Notes under the pieces: generated by a model
Told to the model about the DNA's origin: nothing
The model's database searches: none
Seen by the model: the letters and a program-made list of their open reading frames with translations, nothing else
DNA from: Symbiodinium sp. CCMP2592
Lineage: Eukaryota > Sar > Dinophyceae > Suessiales > Symbiodiniaceae
Reading direction: 5' to 3'
Assembly (NCBI GenBank): GCA_905221615.1
Contig: CAJNDT010005334.1
Coordinates: 1,179,001-1,243,000 of the forward strand
DNA: 64,000 nt
Position numbers and translations under genes: made by a program
Part shown: positions 49,917 through 58,854 of the stretch, one piece after another
Numbering within the stretch: position 1 is the stretch's first letter
How the letters are laid out: every line of letters begins with the position of its first letter

Positions 49917-51314
49917 TATAGCATCCTTAACCAGCAATTCGCAGCTTCTTCAGCCTAAAGGCTGCCCTTTGTCTTCGACAAAGGGCGATCCTTAAGCCAA
50001 ACTGCGGCGAACAGCAGATACGGCTTGGCTGTTTCCCCTAGCAGATACGGCTTGGTTTAGGGTTTGGGGTTTACGGTTTTCAGGGTGGAAGGTCTCATGG
50101 TGTGGCCTGACGAACAAAAGAAACCCGAAATCTTCGGGTCCGGGGAAACCTGATCCTTTACCCCGGCTATTCTTGTTTGAGGTGATGAGTTGAGGGGTAC
50201 GGCTTCGGGCTTGCGGGGCTCTGGAGCCAGATATATATGATCCGAAATCGGAATCGCCTGCTTTCCTACCAAAGGGCGGCAACACTGAGAGACGGAATTG
50301 GGTAGATGTGCTGCCAGGCGAAATAAGAAGCCGACTATCTACACCCAATCGCCTTTTTGCTGTAGTTGCGTCCACGCTAGATGTCTCGAGGTAGTTCCCT
50401 TTGTTGGGAGAGTCTTGCTGGTTGCCAGGCGGAGGCAAAATATATAGTAAGGGAACTACCTTGTGAGCTGCCAGCACCCACCCGGCAGCTTGAGCAAAGA
50501 GGTACGGCTTAGCCGTATGCTCATCTGATCAACAGCCAGAGTCCGGCGCTTTCTAAATCCTAAGAACCATGAGGCTTGCAGTCTTTATTGCTAGCACACC
50601 CACAATATATCATCCCCCCTAGGTGGAACGATTGGTAGTTGCAGGGTCAAGGTTCAAAAGCTGAGGATGTAGGGCAGGGGGTGTTAGAGGAACTTCACGA
50701 TTCTAAGTTCCGTACAGTAGCATGAGCTCAACAGCTCTGCAAGGTGCCTTTGGCAACTTAAGACTTCGGCGCCTAAACCCGAAACCGTAAACCCTAAACC
50801 CAGGCGCCTTACTAGAGCCGCCATTATGAATTGAAATCCTGCTCAAGCAAGAGGTCTGCATCAAACCTCAACGCCGAAAACTCTAAATCCAAAATCCCTA
50901 TATGATAAACCTTGAAGCCCTAGACCCTGAACCCCAAAACCCAAAGCCTATAAAACCACATAAAACCCAAAACCGGATCCTTAAACCCCAAGCCCTAACC
51001 GCCTAAGCCGCGATCGAAACCCTCAAACATTCCCTAATCCCCAGACCTAGACCCCTCAACACATTCCTTAAACCCTCAACCCTATACCCTAAACCCTCAA
51101 CCGACTCCAGCTTTCTGGAGGGTGATCCTTCGGCTCTTCATTCTGTAGAGCTCAGGACCTACTTAGGAGACCGGGGAGCCTCGCAAGAGTAATTAAGTAG
51201 GATTTTGGGCTCAGGGGTGGTTAGGGGTTTACGGGTTAGGGGTTAGGGGTTTTTTGACACTCACACTCGGACAAAGCCTGGCAAGGTCTGTAGCAATCCT
51301 GGACATTCGTTAGC

Positions 51315-51387
51315 GGTTAGGGGTTTAGGGTTTAGGGGTTTAGGGGTTTAGGGGTTAGGGGTTGGGGGTTTAGGGGTTTAGGGTTTC
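51315..51387 (+). repeat. Degenerate TTTAGGG(G) array
   Basis: About ten units, mostly GGGGTTTA or GGGGTTA, with a further short cluster at 51226-51253. Confidence 0.9.
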
Positions 51388-51794
51388 GACGCGCGCGCTT
51401 GCTCACAGCAGGCAAGGAAGCGGTTCAGGCGTTTATGGGGGGGAGGAGTCTGGGTAGACCTCTGAATCGGATTTAGGGATTGGGGGTGAGGGCTTTAGGG
51501 GTTTGGGGTTTTGGATGGTGTATACGGGTTGGAATGGTCTGCGGGTCCATGGACTAAGGGGTCTAAGGGCTTCGCGATGCCTGGCATTGCAAAGCTTTGC
51601 GTCCAAAGTCCCCACGGATACTCCCGATAGACTGTAGTGTGACACGTCGTGCAGGAAGTGGACCCCTGACGAATAGACCCCTGTCCCACAGTATGGAATA
51701 GGGATCCTAATATCGAGGACTGTTATATACCCGTTAGGATAGGGCCAATACTTCTCAAGGACCCTTGTGGTAGCGAGGGTACTAGCCAGGGGTC

Positions 51795-51893
51795 TACATG
51801 GGAGTTTCCGAAAATAGGGGACCCTAATATGGTACGATCCTTTTATAAGGACCCGAAAATAAGGTACCCATATTTTCGGAAACTCCCACATTA
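51795..51893. mobile_element. MITE, family B copy 4
   Basis: Termini ATGGGAGTTTCCGAAAATA / TATTTTCGGAAACTCCCA are near-perfect, with TA just outside each end. Confidence 0.8.
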
Positions 51894-52723
51894 ATCGTTG
51901 AATTCAGGACTTGCATTCAGTCGAAGCGGAAGGATCCTGCACAGCACGGCTGGAGCTTCCTAGGCTTTCGGGTCCAGGGCTTACCTGTGGCCCTAAAGAC
52001 CTACCGTTTCAAGGAACTATATATAGAAATCGTAATAAGGAACCCTGAAAGGGTAGGTAGGTCTTTCCGGATACAGGTAGGGTTTAGGGGTGTAAGGTCT
52101 AAGCGTCAGGGACATGAAGAAGGTCTATGCGCAGAAATCAGGACACATGTTAAAGAACAGGGGATACCCTGTACCGATATTCTTTTGGGTCGTTTCCATC
52201 TTCAAGCAGGTTGCGTACTCTAGGTCCAGGTGCAGAATGGTCTCGCCTGCAGGAACGGGCGGATGGATGGTATTCACTCGGTGCAATATCGAATCACCTA
52301 CGTACGCTGTGAGTGGATCAAGAAAGCAAGAGACTCCGGAGTATCAACCATCCAACATCTTGAACCAGGTACATGTGAGCCTCATGCTCAATCGAGCATG
52401 TCTGAATGCTCCGGCTGAGCTCTCACCCCAAGACGTTTTGCAAGCCCTATCCAACAATCCTCGACCAACGAAAGCTAAACCCAAAGCCCTTCGCTGCAAA
52501 ACTTTATCCGAAGAGCCTGGACGAAAATCCCCGTATCCAATCTCTAAAACTTAAACCTTTCCCTCAAAGGGGCCCCTGCCGTGGAACATCCACGTCCAAA
52601 CTATGCCTGCGAGAGCGAAGGTCTGGGTTCCCGGGCTTTATGGGTTTGGGCTGAAGCTCAGGGGGTTTGGGAATTGTGGATGTTGAAGCTTCGGGCCTAG
52701 AAGTGTAGGCTTGGTCAACATTT

Positions 52724-52807
52724 GCGTGGTTGTCAAAATTGTGGCCCCTTTTTGGGGAACCTAAATATTAGGTGCCGTTTTACAATAGGGACCCCAAAAC
52801 CACGTGC
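52724..52807. mobile_element. MITE, family D copy 2
   Basis: Starts GCGTGGTTGTCAAAAT and ends CCCCAAAACCACGTGC. Core CTAAATATTAGGTGCC matches copy 1 in reverse. A further half copy lies at 52848-52882. Confidence 0.6.
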
Positions 52808-52952
52808 ACCAATGAGTGCTTCATGCAAACGACCGACTGATGTCCGTTAATAATAGGGACCCAAAAAGGGACCCTAATTTTGCTTCAGCGCCTCCAGGCC
52901 CGAGTTTGTGCCTCTCTCTGTCATGTTCCCCGCGCATACATGCACGGACTCG

Positions 52953-53052
52953 AAGGGTCCATGTACCCATATAGCATATACTTTGAGCCCAATGTACCGA
53001 TATGGGAGTACTTTAAGGCCAATGTAGATACTACATGAGTACATGGAGCCTC
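52953..53052. mobile_element. MITE, family E copy 2 (opposite orientation)
   Basis: AAGGGTCCATGTACCCATAT to GTACATGGAGCCTCA. Its core is the reverse complement of copy 1 (AAAGTATATAC... becomes GCATATACTTTGAGCCCAAT). Confidence 0.8.
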
Positions 53053-53504
53053 AGGGGGATGGTCCGGTTGCTGGTCATGATACCGAACAGCCATCCGTTC
53101 TTCGTGGCAATTCGTAACCCTGAGAATAAGAACAAGAAGGAGAGGGGGAGGGATATGGTCAAGCAGACAAACAGGGCAAACAACAATTTCGCGAAACTAC
53201 AATCAGACCTAAGATAGTTGAGTAAAGGGTCATAAGACTTGCAGGAGACGCGGGGTTGGACTTTGTCGATGCTATCTTGTACTACATTATACTATCATCA
53301 TAACGGTACAGCCCTAACATACCAAAGCATACTATAACCTACCATAGAATCCGCAACTATACCATAACATACTATATAAGAAGAGGGACCTGCGCTGATG
53401 GGAGGCTTGCCTTCTCGGACCACTCGCTGTTCGACGTTGGAGAGGGCTGTCCTTGGATGCTGCTCGGGGATTTCTGCAGTTCTGGGCTTTTTGGGTCAGG
53501 TTTA

Positions 53505-53582
53505 CCTGGACCCCAAACGTATCTAGAACAATAGCCTTTTATGGGTAATGGGGCATTATTTAACCTACTTTGGGGGTTTAGG
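53505..53582. mobile_element. MITE, family A copy 4 (inverted)
   Basis: CCTGGACCCCAAACGT to ACTTTGGGGGTTTAGG, the reverse complement arrangement of copies 1-3 and 5. TA on the left side. Confidence 0.85.
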
Positions 53583-54185
53583 CAGGGATTCAGGGTTCAG
53601 GGGTTTAGGGCCTAAGGGTTGAGTTGGAACAGTGCAACTCTGAAGTCATGAAACATATCCTGGTTTTAGGTGGGTTTTAGAGTGTTGGGCTTTGGGGCTC
53701 TAGGGTGAGGGTTTTGAAAGCACAAGCGGTGAAGTTTAAGGGTTTCGGGGCTGTCTGGTCTACTGCATGGCTCGTGTAACACCGCATGGCCGTCTGCCTG
53801 ATGTCGCCAACTGACCACACAGATACAAACACACGCACACACACACAAACTCAGACAGATAGATCAAATTTTTGATCGATAGATCGATGGATAGATGTGT
53901 GGATGGATAGATAGACAGATAGACACGCACGGCCGCCAAAGCCTAAACTTAAACTCCTAAATCCTAACTGTAGCCCACAAGCCCTTAACGAAAAGGAGCT
54001 TTGCCAAGCTTCCTGCCGTGGGGTCCCCCTCCGCGGTCTCCTCCCCGCTTTCAAAGGGCTCCTCATACCTGGATGGGTTTGGCAGATATGGTTTGCATAC
54101 TGGTCCTGCAGAACTCAGGGGCCTGAGGGGCGGTAGGAATTAGGGCGTGGCTAGACCTAAGAGTAACCTAGGAATAAAAAAGGTG

Positions 54186-55119
54186 CCCTTTTTGGTTTAA
54201 AGTTGTAAGAATTTCTGGCCTCTAGACCTTGGATTTCATCAAATATTTATTTTGTCATTTATTTGTCATTTTTTTGTCATTTGGTGGTTTTTCCGTTTGT
54301 CATTTTCTAGTCGTTTCTGTCATTCGCCCTTCCTCCCTCTGCGCCCCACGCCCACGGAAATTACAAAAAAATGACGCCAAAATGACAAAAAACGACGCCA
54401 ATGCCAAACAAATGCTTCCAAAATGACAAAAAAATGACTCCAAAATGACAAAACAATGACTCCAAAATGACAACAAAATGACAATGCCTCGGGAAATGTG
54501 CAAATTTCGGTTTGGTGCCCTGCCCCACCCTTCCTCCCTCCCTCCGCGCCCCACCAAAATTACAAAAAACGACGCCAATGCCAACCAAATGCTTCCGAAA
54601 TGACCAAGAAATGGCTCCAAAATGACAAAAAATTGACAATGCCTCGGGAAATGTGCAAATTTCGGTTTGGTGCCCTGCCCCACCCTTCCTCCCTCCCTCC
54701 GCGCCCCACCCAAATTACAAAAAACGACGCCAATGCCAAACAAATGCTTCCAAAATGACAAAAAAAAATGACTCCAAAATGACAAAAAATGACTCCAAAA
54801 TGACAAAAAAATGACACCAAAATGACAACAAAATGACAATGCCTCGGGAAATGTGCAAATTCCGGTTTGGCGGCCTGCCCTACCCTCCCTCCCTCCGCGC
54901 CCCAACAAATTGACACAAAAACGACACCAAAATGACAAAAAAATGACACCAAAATGACAGTGTTAACGTTAACCAAATCCAGAATGACAAAAAAATGACA
55001 ATCCCAATGACACAAAAACGACAAGAGCAAATGACAAAAAAAATACAAATAAATGACAAAATTAATTCTGGAACCCACCTCAAGCTTTGCTGCAGAAATT
55101 CTTACAAGTTTAAAGGGGG
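54186..55119. mobile_element. Inverted-repeat element built on an AAATGACA minisatellite
   Basis: Terminal inverted repeats TTTAAAGTTGTAAGAATTTCTG (left, to 54218) and its complement ending near 55119, with about 22 of 24 positions pairing. Inside, the left arm (54240-54310) carries TTTGTCATTT words, while the rest (54365-55070) carries AAATGACAAA words, i.e. the arms are inverted copies. Three to four longer units of about 155-200 bp repeat a GCCTCGGGAAATGTGCAAAT motif followed by a CT-rich block (CCTTCCTCCCTCCCTCCGCG). No protein is encoded. Long Phe-rich frames on the minus strand are artefacts of the repeat. Confidence 0.8.
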
Positions 55120-56724
55120 TTATAAGGGAACCTAAACCCTAAAACAGGGAATAAGGGCCTACTCTGGGTCCTAGGTGGGGTGCAGGGCTGCTGTTCTTCT
55201 TGATTGTCTGAAGCTTCACAAGCCTGCGACTCTGCACGCTTGTACTCTTTGGCCATGCCCAGTAGAAACATCCTCAACCGTTTCCCTAAAATCCCAGAGT
55301 TACGATCGCCCTAAAGTTCTGAAACATGCCATTGCACCGCTCAGCAACTCGATGTTCTGAAACTGAAGTCCCTAAACCGTAAACCCGATAACCCCTAAAC
55401 CCTAAACCCGATAACCCCTACACCCTAAACCCTATAACCCCTAAACCCCCTCAGAGACAGGGAGCTCGTCATAAGCGGATTCGGAAGCTCCGGTCGTCCT
55501 GATTCACGAATCATGCAGCTTAACGTTCATTTTTTTGTTAAGGGCCTCTTTCTATCCCCAGCTTAACTGTTCCCGGGCTAGGGTTCGGTGGTTTCTAATT
55601 GGGTCTAGGGCTTTGGGGTTGGGGTTTACGGTATCCGTGCTTTTCCTGCTTGCATGCCGTGTGAAACGTGAGCTGAAAGCAATCCCTGATGGTTGTAACC
55701 CTGCCTGCTCCATTCCCGATCTAGATCCCGAGACCCCAAAGCCATAAATCCTGGAATCTTTGTAAGCGTTAAGGCGTTAACCCTACAGCTGTGTCTCTGA
55801 ATTCCAAACTGGAGACAGCCGGGCGGCGGTGAAGCACCACTTCGGACCGTTGTGGGAGCGGTGGCCAGGTCGTCGTCGCTCCCATCTGTAACAAGGGACA
55901 TGGTTTTGAATTCAGGGTTTAGGGCTTTGGCTTTTGGACTTAGGCTCAAGGCTTAGGACTCTGGTTTGAAGTTCAGGGTCCTCTCTGTTTCCGGCCGTGG
56001 ATAAACAGATGATCTAGACAAGCTCAGGATCAAATGGGGCTTCCAACTTCCAAGATAGAATCAAGGGGTCATGGTTATAAGACTCGCTGGGTTTAGAGGA
56101 ACTCCTAAGCCCTAAGCCCCACACCCCTAAACCATCCTATACTCCATAACCCCAAACCCACGCACCCAAAACCACAAAACCCCGAGGGTTGACAGGTTGG
56201 CCGCGAGTTGGCTGTCCGGGCTTCCGGCCGTCGTTCGCTGGGTCTTCTGCAACGCCGGCAGCCTTGGGCACAGGAAGCAAGGGAAGATACCACTCCAAAA
56301 GGGCCCTGGGGGCTGTTGAAGTGGATACTTCCCCTTCCCCAAAGCATAATCGTTATGTTACTCCTAATATAGAATCCAGGGTTAAGGCTTTTCTGCGCAA
56401 CTACTTCTAGGAAAATCTACACGCCGTACATCCCAACTCCTTATCCGGAATTCCTTGAAAGAAGTCTCCTCACCGATCTGTGTAATTTTTTCTGCATTGG
56501 GGGACAGTTTGAGAAGGACGACTCCGAAAGAAGTGACTCTGTCAAAGATGCTAACAAGGCCAGAAGACAAAAACGGAATGTTATGGGGCCTCGTAAGGAT
56601 CTGAAAGACTTTCCGGGGCTTGGCTTTAACCGGACTTGTTAACCGTTCTCGAAATCGAAAAACAATGGCGGCCAAAGTCTAAGCCCTTTTTGGCTCGATT
56701 TCCATCATCAACAAGCTAGCGAAT
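55120..56724. other. Intergenic, telomere-like array, no gene recognised
   Basis: Contains the array at 55371-55450 and CCCTAAA words at 56100-56160. No supported exon. Confidence 0.6.
55371..55450 (-). repeat. CCCTAAA array with a longer repeat unit
   Basis: Telomere words here form a 24-bp higher unit built from AACCCGATAACCCCTAAACC, seen about three times. Confidence 0.85.
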
Positions 56725-57013
56725 ACCATTTCCATTTTCTAACCATGCCCCACCCCCTAGCACCCAAAACCATAACAACCTATACCTCAACCCTAACACC
56801 ACTCAAGACCCATAGGTAGAACCCTAGGAAATACGCACCTGAAGACCCAAAATCACAACAACCTATACCCCAATGCCCACAAAATAGAACCACTAAAAGA
56901 CCCATACGCCACCATATAGAAAAACCCTAACCTCAAACCCATACACCAACACCTCCATAGAAAAAGCCGATAGTATCAACCCGAAATCCCTAACCCTAGA
57001 AAATGGAAATGGT
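56725..57013. repeat. Left terminal repeat region of the virus-like element
   Basis: Begins with the 20-bp TIR and ends with an inverted copy of its inner part (CTAGAAAATGGAAATGGT, 56996-57013). Between them a unit of about 82 bp starting ACCCAAAA(C/T)CA(T/C)AACAAC is duplicated (56764, 56846). The strand is C- and A-rich with hardly any G. Confidence 0.75.
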
Positions 57014-57119
57014 ATTCTCCAATAAAATAACAATAATAGGAATAAGGTTTAGGTATAAGGTAGTCGCCAATGGAATCATATTATGGTTGTTTATTGCTCT
57101 CGTTGTTTCTCTTCCTTCC

Positions 57120-57407
57120 TTAATCTTTGGTATTTTTTCGTCGCTTTTTGTGTTCTTCAATTTGCTCTCGTATGCTTTCTATTTCATCAATAATCATTTG
57201 GAGCCTAGTGGCGTAGTGAACATTTGTTATTATTTCGGATATTTTCGTCTCTGTAAATCTACTTCTATCGGCTTCATTATGGGCAGTGTTAGATGCTTCT
57301 GACCGGAACTTGTCTGACCTCTTCGCTCATTCAAGTAACAAATCATTTATATCATCAATCTTGTCAATCATAAAGTCAAGAATTTCAACCTGTAAATTAT
57401 CGCTCAT
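57120..57407 (-). pseudogene. Small AT-rich virus-like ORF 1, one internal stop
   Basis: ATG at 57407, stop at 57120, 95 codons, with a single TGA at 57327-57329. The product is acidic then basic, ends in a predicted coiled coil ('IIDEIESIREQIEEHKKRR') and has 'ILDFMIDKIDDINDLLLE' before the TGA. The TGA follows GAA and precedes GCG, so it may be a CGA-to-TGA mutation. An alternative is two small overlapping genes. A sequence TTCTAAAGAGAAACACTTAA upstream is repeated upstream of ORF 2. No family recognised. Confidence 0.5.
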
Positions 57408-57623
57408 TCTTGTCTTAATATATACGGTTGTTATTTATTTAAGTGTTTCTCTTTAGAAATTTTTCTTAACATTAACCAATTATAATATCATAGTGAAATA
57501 GTATAACTATTGTTTAAGGCATAAATGTCCACGACCCCACGCCATCCCAGCTTGATTGAATTTGTTGTTTCATTTTATAGTACATTTCACGTTGTTCAAA
57601 TTTGGCTTTGGCATGTGTATTAG

Positions 57624-57938
57624 TCAAAATGTTAAGACTTCAGCAAAAGCAAATGCGTTACATTCCATCGCTTGAACACCACCTAATCTATCAATTTCAT
57701 CACCATTCTTTTTTATAGGTTCAACATCATCAATACATTCATAAATTTCTTGTAAGTATTTATGGGTCTCATGTCTATATTCACCGTTCATCAATAAATA
57801 GTGAAATTTCAGTTCCATATCACCTTTGTTCTTCCACTTTTGAGCTTTATGTAACATAGAGTCTTTCATAATCTCATAAGGTGGATACGAGTTTTTCTTA
57901 ACGAATGCCTTAGTTTTCTTCACGTCTTGTTCGTCCAC
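57624..57938 (-). CDS. Small AT-rich virus-like ORF 2
   Basis: About 104 codons open from 57938. The first in-frame ATG is at 57869 (81 codons), but the coding character begins upstream ('DEQDVKKTKAFVKKNSYPP'), so a non-ATG start, a lost ATG or a splice acceptor (TTAACAG|G just upstream) is possible. Contains 'KFHYLLMNGEYRHETHKYL' and 'EIYECIDDVEPIKKNGDE'. AT-rich codon use. No family recognised. On the same strand as ORFs 1, 3 and 4. Confidence 0.5.
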   Translation of the reverse strand: MDEQDVKKTKAFVKKNSYPPYEIMKDSMLHKAQKWKNKGDMELKFHYLLMNGEYRHETHKYLQEIYECIDDVEPIKKNGDEIDRLGGVQAMECNAFAFAEVLTF

Positions 57939-57947
57939 TTCCCTGTT

Positions 57948-57975
<28 letters not shown>
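57948..57975. repeat. (AT)n tract between virus-like ORFs
   Basis: Part of an intergenic segment shared with the one before ORF 1 (see finding on the repeated spacer). Confidence 0.85.
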
Positions 57976-57979
<4 letters not shown>

Positions 57980-58018
57980 TGTTATTTCTATAAGTGCTTT
58001 TCTTCAGAAATTCTTTTC

Positions 58019-58270
58019 TTATGACTTATTAACGGGAATTTCAATAATTATTCTGTCCTTATGCTTACCGAATAGCACCAAATAATCTTCTGGAAGCTCA
58101 TCATTCATCAGCAACTGATGGACGTGATTGAATACTGTATCAATATCAGGTTCGGGTTTCTCGGGAACCCTTTTCTGCTTTTCGTGATCTGCCTTAACCT
58201 CTGCTTGTAATTTGTCGTCTAGTTTGCCTTCTTTCCTTAAACTACCTAACTTCCTTAAATAATCGTTCAT
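58019..58270 (-). CDS. Small AT-rich virus-like ORF 3
   Basis: ATG at 58270 (a TTG in front is not needed), 83 codons to TAA/TGA at 58019. The N-terminal half is a charged helix ('LRKLGSLRKEGKLDDKLQ'), then a Pro-Glu linker ('RVPEKPEPD'), then a small beta-rich-looking end ('DYLVLFGKHKDRIIIEIP'). No family recognised. Hydrophilic, no membrane segment. Confidence 0.55.
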   Translation of the reverse strand: MNDYLRKLGSLRKEGKLDDKLQAEVKADHEKQKRVPEKPEPDIDTVFNHVHQLLMNDELPEDYLVLFGKHKDRIIIEIPVNKS

Positions 58271-58345
58271 CAATACATTTAGTTCCGAGTTCGGATGTAA
58301 GACACAATGGAAATGGGCATCCCAGTTTTCGTGTTTTATCTTATG

Positions 58346-58528
58346 TCAGCATTCTTCGCTTATTTGGCACCCCTTTGCTCTCTCTTCTCTTCGTGCCTGA
58401 TTGTATTCCTTCTGGTTTTTCTTGTAGCATTTTCTTTTCGCTTCACGGCACCTGTTACAAGTCTTAAACCTGTCAAACTCTTCAACATCTTTAATCGCAC
58501 AACAAGATTTACACACTCGCTTTTCCAT
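58346..58528 (-). CDS. Small zinc-ribbon-like protein (virus-like ORF 4)
   Basis: ATG at 58528, 60 codons, TGA at 58346. 'RVCKSCCAIKDVEEFDRF' followed by 'CNRCREAKRKCYKKNQKEY' gives a CxxC-x14-CxxC zinc-ribbon pattern with a basic tail. This layout (C-x2-C ... K-x3-F ... C-x2-C-R-x2-R-x-Y-x3-N) is frequent in phage and large DNA virus proteins, often near nucleases. Function unknown. The pattern is visible; viral affinity is from memory of the pattern. Confidence 0.6.
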   Translation of the reverse strand: MEKRVCKSCCAIKDVEEFDRFKTCNRCREAKRKCYKKNQKEYNQARREERAKGCQISEEC

Positions 58529-58602
58529 CTTACTATATTCAAAAGTCTAGTCTTTAGGCACGGTTAGACTGCTAAAACAAACATTCTAATCATTGAATTT
58601 AA

Positions 58603-58826
58603 TCAGTCCAAAATAAAAATAAACTTAACCGCTTTTACCCTGAACTAGATGTAGGAGATGAAGTTAAGACATTTAGGAAGAGAAAACCAAATGAAAAAGA
58701 GAGGGTGAGCAACTGGTCACGGAAGGTCTATACAATAGAAAATATTGAAAACAAATTGGGTCAACATGATTACAGAGTTGAAGGTAATCGTAGCAGTATT
58801 TGAGATTTGAAGTTCTGAAGGTTTGA
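58603..58826 (+). pseudogene. C-terminal domain of a retroviral-type (rve) integrase
   Basis: Open from 58603 on the + strand and reading 'RFYPELDVGDEVKTFRKRK', then 'SNWSRKVYTIENI' and 'DYRVEGNRS'. A one-base frame change at about 58795-58797 leads into 'YLRFEVLKV' and TGA at 58826. This is the SH3-like C-terminal DNA-binding domain of rve integrases: xxxGDxVR...K...F/K...NWS...YTI..I......Y.V.......LR.ELLKV. It matches Polinton, virophage and some Ty3-type integrases. The catalytic core and zinc-binding N-terminus are absent: upstream DNA encodes minus-strand ORF 4 instead. So the gene is truncated and frameshifted. Its stop lies 28 bp from the stop of the RCC1 gene on the other strand. Confidence 0.7.
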
Positions 58827-58854
58827 GGGCAGGCACTCTCTATTTTATTCACGA

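Larger units (their letters stand above)
46875..54185. other. Gene-poor DNA with MITEs, telomere-like arrays and microsatellites
   Basis: Holds family A copies at 48374-48452 and 53505-53582, family B at 48095-48208 and 51795-51893, family D at 52724-52807, family E at 52953-53052, telomere-like arrays at 49632-49687, 49827-49916 and 51226-51387, ATGTAT repeats at 48900-49000, and a GATA/GATG tract at 53856-53925. No exon is supported, although weak frames exist at 50000-50477 (-) and 52110-52550 (+). Confidence 0.6.

Noticed and set aside
54300-55083. Phe/His/Cys-rich minus-strand frames of up to 212 residues
   Set aside because: Product of the AAATGACA minisatellite, present in several frames with equal length.
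56684-56706. AAGCCCTTTTTGGCTCGA resembling the dinoflagellate spliced leader
   Set aside because: It needs an insertion and several mismatches against the leader core, and no gene follows directly.
57003-57302. Hydrophobic + strand frame resembling a membrane protein
   Set aside because: It lies opposite the minus-strand ORF 1, whose charged, helical product and conserved upstream spacer make it the better candidate.
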